Below are positions 16,834-24,571 of a stretch of 64,000 bases of DNA, one piece after another (position 1 is the first letter of the stretch; each line of letters opens with the position of its first letter). Made by a program: the position numbers and the translations under genes. The notes beneath the pieces are model-generated. The model saw only the letters and a program-made list of their open reading frames with translations. It was not told the DNA's origin and did no database searches. The stretch is from Sulfuricella denitrificans skB26 (lineage in GTDB: Bacteria > Pseudomonadota > Gammaproteobacteria > Burkholderiales > Sulfuricellaceae): positions 992,001 through 1,056,000 of the forward strand of contig NC_022357.1 in the NCBI RefSeq assembly GCF_000297055.2, given 5' to 3'.

Positions 16834-17808
16834 CTAGCTGTCGCCGTATATCTTCGAGGTCTGTCCGACCAGGTCGATGATCCGGCGGCGCAGTAGATCC
16901 GGCCCCAGCACCTCTACCTCCGGGCCGAATTTCAGGATATCCATCACCAGTTCCCGGTCGTCACTGTAGGGCACCTTCAGGATGTAGCGCCCCTCGTCGT
17001 CGAAGTGCGACTTCTGCTCCGGATGCCAGGCTTCGCGGCTCACCCAGCGCGCACGCTGCAGCGTGAAACGCAGCTCCGCCCACTTCACCTCCTTGCCCGA
17101 GAAAATCCCGTAGCCGGTGCCCAGGGTTTCGTCGAGTTCCTGTTCGCTGACATCCAGTGCTTGCTCGTTAATCAGTTTTACCCGCCGGATGGCGTCCAGC
17201 GAAAAACTGCGAATGCCGTTGCGCATGTGGCACCAGGCATCCAGATACCAGTTGTCCCGGTAGTGCGTCAGACGTTGGGGCGACAGCAGACGATCCTGCG
17301 TTTCATCCCGGCTACGGGTGTAGTAGCTGATTTCCAGCTTCTTGCGCTGGAGGACGGCGGTCGCGATCGGGGAGAAATGCTCGGGTTCGTAGGAGCGGGC
17401 GTTGACGCGCAGGATGCGGATGCGCTTTTCGACCGAATCCATCGGAATATCAGCCGATTCCAGCAGCAGCTTCAAGCGTGTGAGCAGCGGGTCGACATGA
17501 GGAGAAAGCAGGCCCGGCCCCAAGTTCTGCAGCAGGTGCTGCATGGTGAGCAGGGCGTGGATTTCAGAGGCATTGAACCACAGCCCGGGCAACTCGTACT
17601 TGTTCCCGGCCATCGGCTTGTCGAAGCGGTATCCCCCGGCCTCCCGGTCCCAGACGATGGGCGCGTTCAGCCTGTCCCGCAGGTATTCGATATCCCGCTT
17701 GAAGGTGGCGCGGGAGATTTCCAGATCCTCAAGAAAAATTTCGATGGGAACAATCCTGCGTTCATTCAGCAGCTGGTCGATGCGATAGAAGCGTTCCGTG
17801 CGGTCCAT
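16834..17808 (-). CDS. WYL-domain transcriptional regulator
   Basis: 324 residues. The N-terminal winged helix reads RFYRIDQLLNERRIVPIEIFLEDLEISRATFKRDIEYLRDRLNAPI (about 5-50). The WYL domain covers about 140-225, with LEISYYTRSRDET, LSPQRLTHYRDNWYLDAWCHMRNGIRSFSLDAIRRV. A C-terminal WCX-like part follows (LRFTLQRARWVSREAWHPEQ). Such proteins bind nucleotides or nucleic acid through WYL and often repress defence or stress genes (CapW, BrxR, PafBC types). A 33-bp perfect palindrome sits 21 bp upstream of its start, strong evidence for autoregulation together with the divergent gene. Confidence 0.9.
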   Translation of the reverse strand: MDRTERFYRIDQLLNERRIVPIEIFLEDLEISRATFKRDIEYLRDRLNAPIVWDREAGGYRFDKPMAGNKYELPGLWFNASEIHALLTMQHLLQNLGPGLLSPHVDPLLTRLKLLLESADIPMDSVEKRIRILRVNARSYEPEHFSPIATAVLQRKKLEISYYTRSRDETQDRLLSPQRLTHYRDNWYLDAWCHMRNGIRSFSLDAIRRVKLINEQALDVSEQELDETLGTGYGIFSGKEVKWAELRFTLQRARWVSREAWHPEQKSHFDDEGRYILKVPYSDDRELVMDILKFGPEVEVLGPDLLRRRIIDLVGQTSKIYGDS

Positions 17809-17828
17809 GAAACTACCTGAAATGAAAT

Positions 17829-17861
17829 TATAGTGTGGCTCATCCTGTGAGCCACACTATA
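17829..17861. promoter_or_regulatory. 14-bp-arm perfect inverted repeat, likely WYL operator
   Basis: tatagtgtggctca (17829-17842) and tgagccacactata (17848-17861) are perfect reverse complements around tcctg. It fills most of the 64-bp gap between the WYL gene (leftward) and the 81-residue gene (rightward), so a bound dimer would block both. The right arm ends 11 bp before the rightward ATG. Confidence 0.85.
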
Positions 17862-17872
17862 CCCCACAATGC

Positions 17873-18118
17873 ATGGCAGAACGAGAGCAGCTATTTGAAA
17901 ACCGCATGATTCGACTCGAAAGGGCATTAGAGATGGAAAACCATAACGGACTGAAACTGATGATGGCGATACGCCGGATCTGCAACCGCGCGGCAGCAGA
18001 AGGAAAAACTATCGTGCGGCCGGCCACATTGCGCCAGATGGACAAGCACATCAGCCGGATGCGCAAAACCCTCAAGGCCGGGCTATCCGAAAAACCCCAC
18101 ACCGCAAGCCTGTTTTAA
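17873..18118 (+). CDS. Small helical hypothetical protein, divergent from WYL regulator
   Basis: 81 residues, mostly charged helix: REQLFENRMIRLERALEMENHNGLKLMMAIRRICNRAAAEGKTIVRPATLRQMDKHISRMRKTLKAG. There are no Cys-rich or catalytic motifs and no membrane segment. Its promoter must overlap the 33-bp palindrome, so it is the best candidate target of the WYL protein. A second small gene follows 40 bp later. No family was recognised; a small regulatory or antitoxin-like protein would fit the size. Confidence 0.7.
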   Translation: MAEREQLFENRMIRLERALEMENHNGLKLMMAIRRICNRAAAEGKTIVRPATLRQMDKHISRMRKTLKAGLSEKPHTASLF

Positions 18119-18158
18119 CCACGGTCCGAATTGAATGAATCGCTTTAAGGAGAAACAC

Positions 18159-18434
18159 ATGAAACTAGGTATCGTCAGCAGCCACGCCAGAATGAGCATG
18201 AAGCGCCGCGGCATTCCGCCACTGGCCCTGGAAACGCTGTTCGCCTACGGCCGGATCGAGCATGCGCCTCACGGCAGCCGGGTGGTGTATTTCAGCCGCG
18301 TGGGGAAGGCCGCGCTTTCCAAATTGCACCCGCCAAAGCAGATCGACCGCTGGGCGGATATGTACGCCGTCCTCGACCCACAAAACGAAGTGATCACGGT
18401 GGGCTATCGTACCAACCGGATACGGCGTCATTAA
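18159..18434 (+). CDS. DUF4258-like small protein, possibly RelE-fold
   Basis: 91 residues from ATG 18159, which has a strong aaggag site; the ATG at 18135 lacks one. The pattern SHARMSMKRRGIPPLALETLFAYGRIEH, SRVVYFSRVGK and DPQNEVITVGYRTNRIRR resembles DUF4258 proteins, which share the small RNase/RelE-like fold of many toxins. The family call rests on pattern memory and is moderate. The gene lies 40 bp after the 81-residue gene and probably shares its WYL-controlled transcript, making a possible two-gene cassette. Confidence 0.7.
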   Translation: MKLGIVSSHARMSMKRRGIPPLALETLFAYGRIEHAPHGSRVVYFSRVGKAALSKLHPPKQIDRWADMYAVLDPQNEVITVGYRTNRIRRH

Positions 18435-18440
18435 GGCGTA

Positions 18441-18716
18441 TCAATAAACTGCGTCATGGTCACCGACGTTGACGGGAATGATTTCTTCATCCGATATCAG
18501 CAATTCCAGAGTAATGCGGTAGGAAAGATTGATCGAAACCGAATGCAGCCCCTCCAGCCGCCCGCTCAGCGGGTGTAGGCGCAATCCGGGATGGAAGGGA
18601 TTGGCCTCAAGCAACTGAAGTGTTTTGAGGTATTGCTGCTTCAATTCGGGATGCCGTTTGAGAAAACGGCCTGCACGACGGATGTATTGCGCTGTAAAGA
18701 CCAGCGCGTAGCTCAT
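18441..18716 (-). CDS. RelE/ParE-superfamily toxin
   Basis: 91 residues starting at the ATG that overlaps the antitoxin stop (ATGA, 4 bp). A longer frame extends upstream but runs through the antitoxin gene. The sequence YALVFTAQYIRRAGRFLKRHPELKQQYLKTLQLLEANPFHPGLRLHPLSGRLEGLHSVSINLSYRITLELL, ending VNVGDHDAVY, is typical of RelE/StbE-like toxins, which cleave mRNA on the ribosome or act as plasmid-stabilisation toxins. Length is normal and no truncation is seen. It forms an operon with the upstream antitoxin. Confidence 0.88.
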   Translation of the reverse strand: MSYALVFTAQYIRRAGRFLKRHPELKQQYLKTLQLLEANPFHPGLRLHPLSGRLEGLHSVSINLSYRITLELLISDEEIIPVNVGDHDAVY

Positions 18717-18970
18717 TCGGTGGTATCCAGCCGCGCCAGATGGGCCTCCGCCGACTCCTTGACGAAACGCCCGGCAGCCAAATCTGCCCGCGTCTCGGCC
18801 AGCGCGGCATCCAGTTCGCATTCCCGCAGATAGTGGTAATGGGCCATATCCATCACCACGAACCGATCCTTGCCGCGTACCGAAATAATCACTTCAGGCT
18901 GATGTGCCAGTTCGGCTTCTATGGCGGAAATCCCTTTGGTCTTGAGATCGTTGGCGCTGATGGTCGACAT
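18713..18970 (-). CDS. Phd/YefM-like antitoxin
   Basis: 85 residues. MSTISANDLKTKGISAIEAEL resembles the N-terminal DNA-binding part of Phd/YefM-type antitoxins. VIISVRGKDRFVVMDMAHYHYLRECELDAALAETRADLAAGRFVKES is the usual middle plus the toxin-binding acidic helix. The toxin start overlaps its stop by 4 bp, implying translational coupling. The ribosome site taggaga lies upstream. A palindrome at 18997-19016 is a likely operator. Confidence 0.85.
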   Translation of the reverse strand: MSTISANDLKTKGISAIEAELAHQPEVIISVRGKDRFVVMDMAHYHYLRECELDAALAETRADLAAGRFVKESAEAHLARLDTTE

Positions 18971-18996
18971 GTTTATCTCCTAAAGAGTGCGATACA

Positions 18997-19016
18997 TAAT
19001 ACTATATATCGTATTA
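18997..19016. promoter_or_regulatory. Candidate operator of the toxin-antitoxin pair
   Basis: taatac (18997-19002) and gtatta (19011-19016) are perfect 6-bp arms with 8 bases between, in an AT-rich stretch 27 bp upstream of the antitoxin ATG. Antitoxins of this class usually bind such repeats to repress their own operon. Confidence 0.55.
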
Positions 19017-19051
19017 CTAAGGGAGTTGTAATGCTGCGTATATTTAGATGG

Positions 19052-19066
19052 TAGCAGTAACTGCTA
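19052..19066. promoter_or_regulatory. 15-bp palindrome upstream of the secreted orphan
   Basis: tagcagt (19052-19058) and actgcta (19060-19066) are perfect arms around one A, 58 bp before the start of the rightward gene. It may be an operator or leader hairpin; no matching regulator is evident. Confidence 0.4.
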
Positions 19067-19124
19067 AACTCCTATTTCACCACATGCTTCCGCATTGGTC
19101 GGTTCCAAAAAATCAAGGGTGAAA

Positions 19125-20453
19125 ATGAAAGCCACGCACCATGCGTTCCTCAGGTATGTCTATTTTGTCTTGCTGACACTAGCCCTCTACGCCTCCCCGA
19201 CACGTGCTGCCGAGACCAGCCCGATACCGAAAATGACCGTAAAAGTCTCGCTGTTATCTCCGTACTATCCCGTCGTCCTTCGTGGTGCCGAAGTCAAAGC
19301 ATTGCTCGGCACAGCCGATTCAAAAATACGGGCGATAGCCCGGCATGGCAATGTGCTGGAAACCATCCCCTTTCAGATCGACAAGCGGGATGCCAGCGGC
19401 AACTATGACCTCGTCAGGAATGTTGCCGGTAATCCTTCGGTGCTCGGGGCTGTCGACGAGTGTGTATTTATGACCGCCGACGCGGGGGAGCGCATCACAC
19501 TCATGCCGGAACAATATGCGCAGCAACCCGCCGTTGGAATTGCCCTGGTCGACCCGAAAAGCGGGGCGCAGAAATGGGTCTATCTGCTGGAAACAAAGAG
19601 CGCACAATACCTGCCGCCTTCAGGCAAGCACCATGTCGCATACGATCCTCTGCGCGATGTTATTGAAACCAATACCTACCGGATCGGTTTTTCCAGCGCT
19701 CAGCCTTTCATTGTCAGCAGCCTGCAATGGCATACCGGCGAGACTAACAAATGGAGCCCGAACGTGCTCGACACCATGAAGATCCGCCACTATGGAAAAC
19801 TCTTCGGCAACATCGACTTCATCCGTACCCAGGACGATTATCTGTCGCGCATTGCCGCCGTCAAAGAAGGTCCGGTGCGCGTCATTCGGCGAACAATCAA
19901 TTCAGTGCGCGTCATTGGCTACTTGCAGAGCCCTTCGGTGACGATCGATTACGTGGCTTACGCCAATGGCTTTCAGATGGACACCACCATCGACTTTCCT
20001 TTCCCATTGGGCTGGTTCTTTTCCGACATAAAGACCTTAACCACCATAGACTGGAATGACGATCCCGCCTTGCCCGGGCTACGCATTCATGGCGGTGACA
20101 CACCCAAGGGGCTAGCCGTGGACGGCCACATGACCCCGGAAAAAGAGCGCTTCAACAACGTGGCCAGCCAGCGTTTTGCCGTCGAAAATGCTTACGGGTT
20201 GCTACTGGTCCAGCTTGAAATGGAAAAAACCCTGCCGGTCGTGGCACGCCTCACCCTGCAGGATGACCGAACACGCCCAGACGCACCGGAAAATATCTCC
20301 GGACAATATGGCAACGTGGGTTTCCTGACTACCGGTTGGGAAAAGGTCGGCACATCAGTTCATCATCTTCTGTTCAATGCCCTGCTGCTACAAAAGACCA
20401 CCATGGAACAAGGCAGCGGAATGCTGGGCCGCTATCCTTGGAAGAATCCATGA
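19125..20453 (+). CDS. Secreted protein of unknown function
   Basis: 442 residues from ATG 19125, preceded by aagggtg; an upstream TTG at 19095 is less likely. A signal peptide (YVYFVLLTLALYASPTRAAE) indicates export. The rest is beta-rich: KVSLLSPYYPVVLRGAEV, GNVLETIPFQIDKRD, VGIALVDPKSGAQKWVYLLET, and a long domain with VTIDYVAYANGFQMDTTIDFPFPLG. No catalytic motif, Cys pair or lipobox is seen. The fold may be a sugar-binding or beta-sandwich type, but I do not recognise it. It is followed 252 bp later by YpfJ. Confidence 0.8.
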   Translation: MKATHHAFLRYVYFVLLTLALYASPTRAAETSPIPKMTVKVSLLSPYYPVVLRGAEVKALLGTADSKIRAIARHGNVLETIPFQIDKRDASGNYDLVRNVAGNPSVLGAVDECVFMTADAGERITLMPEQYAQQPAVGIALVDPKSGAQKWVYLLETKSAQYLPPSGKHHVAYDPLRDVIETNTYRIGFSSAQPFIVSSLQWHTGETNKWSPNVLDTMKIRHYGKLFGNIDFIRTQDDYLSRIAAVKEGPVRVIRRTINSVRVIGYLQSPSVTIDYVAYANGFQMDTTIDFPFPLGWFFSDIKTLTTIDWNDDPALPGLRIHGGDTPKGLAVDGHMTPEKERFNNVASQRFAVENAYGLLLVQLEMEKTLPVVARLTLQDDRTRPDAPENISGQYGNVGFLTTGWEKVGTSVHHLLFNALLLQKTTMEQGSGMLGRYPWKNP

Positions 20454-20705
20454 ACCAAAGTGGGCGACCCTGTTTCAAGGGGTTTTCGATGAACAGGGCA
20501 TCCCAAGGGGCATGACTCGCGGCATAATGGTGTTTGTACTCGCCATCCTTGGTGGCATGGAGTGCAGGTGAGGTGGTGGACTGGGCCCAGGGAAAAATAG
20601 AGGGGCCGCATCCGGCAGTACAAATTCCAGATAATTTATGCAGTCTGCTGAAGTCAGCCGGTCAGCTGCACCAGTGACCACGACCATTTCTTTACGAGGA
20701 TAATT

Positions 20706-21569
20706 ATGCGTCTGGATGATGAACGATTAAGTGACAATGTAGAAGATCGGCGTGGCTCGGACGGTGGCGGCTTCAGCTCGGGAAGGTTAGGCATAGGTGG
20801 TGTCGTGCTGGCGCTGGTTGCCAGCTATTTCTTTGGGATAGACCCATCTGCTGTGCTTGGCTTGCTCTCAAATGGCACTCAGCCTTCACCCCGGTCGGTG
20901 CAGTCCCATAAACCGCCAGCCAACGACGAAATGGCGACTTTTGTTTCAAAAGTGCTGGCAGATACCGAAGATACCTGGACTGGCGTTTTTTCTGAGGCGG
21001 GCAAAGAATATAAAGTTCCGAAACTCGTCCTGTTTACAGGTTCAACCCCGACCGCATGCGGCACCGGCGCCACCGCCATGGGGCCATTTTATTGCTCGCT
21101 CGATCAGAAAGTTTATATTGATCTCGCCTTCTACCGCGACCTGAAAGAGCGCTTTCATGCGCCGGGTGAATTTGCAGAAGCCTATGTGATCGCTCATGAG
21201 GTGGGCCACCATGTGCAAAAATTACTCGGCACATCGGATCGGGTTCATGCTGCCCAGCAACGAGCGGGCAGCGAGACCAAAGTAAATTCGCTGTCCGTGC
21301 GTCTCGAACTGCAAGCCGATTGTTATGCAGGGGTATGGGGCAATCGTGCCAACACCATGAGACACATTATTGAACCGGGGGAAATCGAACAGGCCTTGGC
21401 TGCGGCCACCGCCATCGGCGATGACAGATTGCAGAAACAGGCCAGAGGTTACGCAGTGCCAGAAACGTTTACCCACGGCACTTCCGAGCAACGGGTGCGC
21501 TGGTTTAAACGTGGTATTGAAAGCGGCGATCCCAAACAGTGCAATACTTTTAAAACTCAGGAGTTATGA
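20706..21569 (+). CDS. ypfJ: YpfJ-family neutral zinc metallopeptidase
   Basis: 287 residues. The N-terminus MRLDDERLSDNVEDRRG is a family hallmark, then comes one membrane helix (about 30-48) and the catalytic domain. Zinc site: IAHEVGHHVQ with H164, E165 and H168. TACGTGATAMGPFYCSLDQKVYIDLAFY precedes it, and LELQADCYAGVWG (with the third metal ligand region) follows. The active site probably faces the periplasm. A substrate is not established for the family. It has a good ribosome site (gaggataatt). The TAXI gene follows 42 bp later, probably in the same operon. Confidence 0.9.
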   Translation: MRLDDERLSDNVEDRRGSDGGGFSSGRLGIGGVVLALVASYFFGIDPSAVLGLLSNGTQPSPRSVQSHKPPANDEMATFVSKVLADTEDTWTGVFSEAGKEYKVPKLVLFTGSTPTACGTGATAMGPFYCSLDQKVYIDLAFYRDLKERFHAPGEFAEAYVIAHEVGHHVQKLLGTSDRVHAAQQRAGSETKVNSLSVRLELQADCYAGVWGNRANTMRHIIEPGEIEQALAAATAIGDDRLQKQARGYAVPETFTHGTSEQRVRWFKRGIESGDPKQCNTFKTQEL

Positions 21570-21611
21570 ATACCCTCGCACCTGAGTCAGGCAGCTCATC
21601 ACGGAATCTGT

Positions 21612-22928
21612 ATGAAAAATCCATTTAGCAACAAATCGCTCAGGGAAATGCTCGTCGTTGCTTTGCCCGCCCTTGCGCTGATCATCGCCTTGTTCTGGAT
21701 TGCGTCCATGTTCGTGCAACCAGCGCCCCCCAAACTGCTCTACATAACCACCGGGTCGGAGAGTGGTGCGTATCATGCCTATGCCAAACAATATAAAGAA
21801 ATTCTGGCCCGTCACGGCATAACGCTGGAGCTGCGAACTTCATCCGGTGCGCTGGAAAACCTGCAGCGCCTGAAAGACAGCAGCAGCCAAATTACCATTG
21901 GCTTCATCCAGGGCGGAACCGCCACGGCTGAAGACGGCAAAGACCTGATGTCACTGGGCAGCATGTACTACGAGCCCTTATGGGTGTTCTACAGGAGCAA
22001 AGACCCTCTCGACCGGGTAGTCCAACTCCGGGGTAAAAAACTCGCGGGGGGCGCAGAAGGTAGCGGCACGCGCAAGCTTGCATTGCAAATATTGGCCGCC
22101 AATGACATGAACAAAGAAGGCGAAAGTCTTGCCCCTCTTGCTGGGGATGCCGCCGCAGAAGCCATCCGGCAAGGCAAGGTGGACGCCGCTTTTATTATTG
22201 CCGGAGCCGATTCGGCAGTGGTTCACAAGCTGTTGGGTATGGACGGCGTCCGCCTCATGCACTTCGCACAAGCCGGTGCTTACGTAAAACGCTTCCCTTT
22301 CCTTTCGCAAGTCACCTTGCCGCGCGGCGCGGTGGATCTGGTGCGAGATATACCCGAACAGGATGTAACGCTGATCGCAGCCACCGCCAATCTGGTTGCG
22401 CGGGACGATATCCATCCTGCATTGGTTAGCCTTTTGGCTCAAGCCGCGTCCCAGGTGCATGGCGAGGCGGGGATGTTCCAGCAGGCGAAAGAGTTTCCTG
22501 CATTTAAGGATGTGACGTTTGAAGTCAGCAAGGACGCCGAACGCTACTACAAATCCGGCCCGCCTTTCCTTCAGCGCTACCTGCCATTCTGGGCCGCTGT
22601 GCTGGTAGACCGCATCTTGGTCTTGGCCCTGCCGTTACTGGTGCTCATCCCCATACTGCGAGCTATTCCCGCCCTGTATCGATGGCGCATTACTTCACGG
22701 ATTTATCGTTGGTATGGAGAACTGTCGGCGTTGGAAAGCGAAATTAAAAGCCAGTACGAACCCGCCCGCTACGCAAATTTTCTGGCGCAAATTGAAAGTA
22801 TGGAAGACCGTGCCCACAATCGCCCGATTCCCGTTGCTTATGCGCACCTCCGATATACCCTGCGCGAGCACATCAATCTGGTTCGGGCATCTCTGGAGCG
22901 AAAAAGAGGGGAAGAAAAATCCGCCTGA
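21612..22928 (+). CDS. TAXI-family TRAP-type solute-binding protein with membrane anchors
   Basis: 438 residues. One membrane helix lies at about 13-35 (LVVALPALALIIALFWIAS) and another at about 328-350. Between them is the TAXI binding domain: LLYITTGSESGAYHAYAKQYKEILAR, then TIGFIQGGTA, LRGKKLAGGAEGSGTRKLALQIL and KVDAAFIIAGADSAVVHKLL. TAXI proteins bind organic acids such as glutamate for TRAP transporters. No permease gene is near, and the anchor plus a cytoplasmic helical tail (about 350-438) suggest a sensor or a component working with a distant transporter. It follows ypfJ by 42 bp. Confidence 0.88.
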   Translation: MKNPFSNKSLREMLVVALPALALIIALFWIASMFVQPAPPKLLYITTGSESGAYHAYAKQYKEILARHGITLELRTSSGALENLQRLKDSSSQITIGFIQGGTATAEDGKDLMSLGSMYYEPLWVFYRSKDPLDRVVQLRGKKLAGGAEGSGTRKLALQILAANDMNKEGESLAPLAGDAAAEAIRQGKVDAAFIIAGADSAVVHKLLGMDGVRLMHFAQAGAYVKRFPFLSQVTLPRGAVDLVRDIPEQDVTLIAATANLVARDDIHPALVSLLAQAASQVHGEAGMFQQAKEFPAFKDVTFEVSKDAERYYKSGPPFLQRYLPFWAAVLVDRILVLALPLLVLIPILRAIPALYRWRITSRIYRWYGELSALESEIKSQYEPARYANFLAQIESMEDRAHNRPIPVAYAHLRYTLREHINLVRASLERKRGEEKSA

Positions 22929-22967
22929 GGCAGTGGTTGGGGGCTGCAACCAAAGGGGGTGGCTACA

Positions 22968-23356
22968 CTAAGGCAGGGGTGCCAAGGCGGAAACTTTTTC
23001 CAGCAACAAGTCGGCCACTTGGACGAGTTCCTTTACTAGTTGTTCATCGATTTCCAGGTGTCCTTCGTATTCCGCAAGGTTGCGGCGCTCATGGCACAGC
23101 GCCAATATCCGCCAATGCGCTGGGCCAAAATCCAGCGTATGTTGCAGACATTGAAAAACAATGTAACGATTTTCCGAGCGGTAGCCATGCCAGCGCAAGG
23201 CCGCCAGTGCCAGAGCATGGGAAGCGTTTCTATATGCGCATCTTTCAGCCGCGCGCAGGCGGAACGTACCAAGCCGTCGAATTCCTTCCGACTTGGTGCT
23301 TCCGCTTTAAGCTGGCCGGTCTTTGCCAGATTCGCCAGGTTTTGGGAGGTCATCAT
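22968..23356 (-). pseudogene. Frameshifted HEPN-like partner of the MNT regulator
   Basis: Two minus-strand frames together encode one broken protein. The first (from 23356) reads MTSQNLANLAKTGQLKAE...GLVRSACARLKDAH and then leaves frame. The second continues from about 23215 with NASHALALAALRWHGYRSENRYIVFQ, then ALCHERRNLAEYEGHLEIDEQL, and stops at 22968. From memory of the family, the intact protein has about 17 further residues at the junction, so a small out-of-frame deletion near 23210-23240 is inferred. The start overlaps the 3' end of the MNT gene, the normal order of this pair. A sequencing error alone would not explain the missing residues. Confidence 0.72.
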
Positions 23357-23936
23357 CCGCTCCAATTAAATATATCTTCGGCTGTTCCAGTGTCCGTAGC
23401 AGAAAATCACTGCCATCCAAAAGTTTGCGTTTGAATTCATCCGGACTATAAACAGTCGGGTTAATGGCACGGCCGATTTGGCTTTCCGTTTGAGCCAGAC
23501 AAGAAAACACATCGGCATAAGACAAATTTTCACCAATCACCATCACGTCAATATCACTACGTGCAGTATCGCTGCCCTTGGCGATCGATCCATAAATGAA
23601 AGCAGCGCGGATGCTGTTTATCAAAGGGGCCAATGCTTCACGCAACACATCTGCCACGCCGAAAGTTTTCAAGACAATACCGCGCAGTTCCTCGAAAATC
23701 GGCGATTGACGATCAGCCTGGTAGTGCTTCTGGTTGCCGATCTTCGTTACCGAAAGCAGCCCGGCTGCTGTCAGCTTTTCCAGTTCCCGTTGAACCGCAC
23801 CCGTACCAGCGCCTGCGAAGCGGACGATTTCATTCGCGTAGTAACTTCTGTCCGGATTACCGAACAGCAGCCCGACTACGCGCTGCTGCGTTTTTGTGAA
23901 TAAGGCATCTGAAAGGCTGGATTTAGTCGTTCCCAT
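23307..23936 (-). CDS. Winged-helix protein with MNT nucleotidyltransferase domain
   Basis: 209 residues from ATG 23936; in-frame starts at 23957 and 23972 would translate through the operator-like repeats and are less likely. The N-terminal winged helix reads TKTQQRVVGLLFGNPDRSYYANEIVRFAGAGTGAVQRELEKLTAAGLLSVTKIGNQKHYQAD. The C-terminal minimal nucleotidyltransferase has GSIAKGSDTARSDIDVMV, the complete GS-x10-DxD motif. In HEPN/MNT modules the MNT protein silences the HEPN RNase, in known cases by AMPylation. Here the downstream HEPN-like gene is broken, so this protein may have lost its partner. Confidence 0.87.
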   Translation of the reverse strand: MGTTKSSLSDALFTKTQQRVVGLLFGNPDRSYYANEIVRFAGAGTGAVQRELEKLTAAGLLSVTKIGNQKHYQADRQSPIFEELRGIVLKTFGVADVLREALAPLINSIRAAFIYGSIAKGSDTARSDIDVMVIGENLSYADVFSCLAQTESQIGRAINPTVYSPDEFKRKLLDGSDFLLRTLEQPKIYLIGADDDLPKPGESGKDRPA

Positions 23937-23965
23937 ATAGGGAATGATAATACCCATTAAGGGAA
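23930..23965. promoter_or_regulatory. Paired operator-like palindromes at the MNT gene start
   Basis: ttcccatatagggaa (23930-23944) is a perfect palindrome-type site. tacccattaagggaa (23951-23965) is the same site with one arm mismatch, starting exactly 21 bp further, two helical turns. Site 1 overlaps the proposed start codon. The winged-helix MNT protein is the obvious candidate binder. Confidence 0.7.
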
Positions 23966-24052
23966 TTATCAATATTTATGTGTTGTCGTGAAAGATAATC
24001 GGGGTACGTCACCTATTGTTAATGAAATAGTTCCTTCCCCATGCATATAAGT

Positions 24053-24092
24053 CCCCTCGCCCGCCTGCGGGAGAGGGTTAGGGAGAGGGAAG
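24053..24092. repeat. Pyrimidine/purine hairpin repeat
   Basis: ccctcgcccgc (24054-24064) and gcgggagaggg pair with one mismatch around a two-base loop, followed by ttagggagaggg. It resembles the hairpin at 9902-9926 and widespread extragenic repeats of this type. It lies between the MNT gene and the DUF4389 gene. Confidence 0.6.
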
Positions 24093-24122
24093 TAGTGAAT
24101 TCGGTGGTAATACAGGTCGGCG

Positions 24123-24395
24123 TTACGACGGCCAATCGATGAAAGGAAACGGCTTTTCCTCGGTATTGAAGGTTTGAAAGTTAACAATCTGTTGAACGTA
24201 GCTTCCCAGGCTGCGACCAAAGCTGAGCAGCCTGGTGTTGGGCGCACTGCCAATCAGAACAAGGATGAACTGCAGCAACACCACCACAAATAACACTGTC
24301 CCCGCCAAACTGTAGAGTATGCCGAACAGGATCATGAATACCCCGCGCAACCAGATGTTGTTTTCCGTGGATGCCTCGTTTCCCTGTTGTGTCAT
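24123..24395 (-). CDS. DUF4389 family membrane protein
   Basis: 90 residues with one long hydrophobic region (about 16-50: WLRGVFMILFGILYSLAGTVLFVVVLLQFILVLI), probably two tight membrane helices. NTRLLSFGRSLGSYVQQIVNFQTFNTEEKPFPFIDWP follows. The N-R-L-L-x-F-G-R-S-L-x-x-Y-V-x-Q-I and E-K-P-F-P-F segments are the DUF4389 signature. The function is unknown. It is monocistronic, and the vapBC-like pair diverges from it. Confidence 0.85.
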   Translation of the reverse strand: MTQQGNEASTENNIWLRGVFMILFGILYSLAGTVLFVVVLLQFILVLIGSAPNTRLLSFGRSLGSYVQQIVNFQTFNTEEKPFPFIDWPS

Positions 24396-24537
24396 CGCTG
24401 CCTACGCGCGCCTTCTTGATATCAAAATATAGACGTTTGCTGAATATAAGGATCAAAGTAAATCAATATTAAGGCCGATTCATTTGATTGGTTTAAGTTG
24501 AAAATGGCTCAGTGGATTTATTGCCAGTTGTGATATA

Positions 24538-24551
24538 TGATATGCATATCA
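24538..24551. promoter_or_regulatory. Perfect 14-bp palindrome upstream of the vapB-like gene
   Basis: tgatatgcatatca is fully self-complementary and lies 20 bp before the antitoxin start. Ribbon-helix-helix antitoxins bind such short palindromes, so this is a likely autoregulatory operator. Confidence 0.65.
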
Positions 24552-24571
24552 AAATCATCAAGGAAAACGCT

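Noticed and set aside
20454-20705. Possible short genes in the gap before ypfJ (frames at 20377-20571 and 20475-20687)
   Set aside because: Short, overlapping on both strands and without motifs; I see nothing supported except the ypfJ ribosome site.
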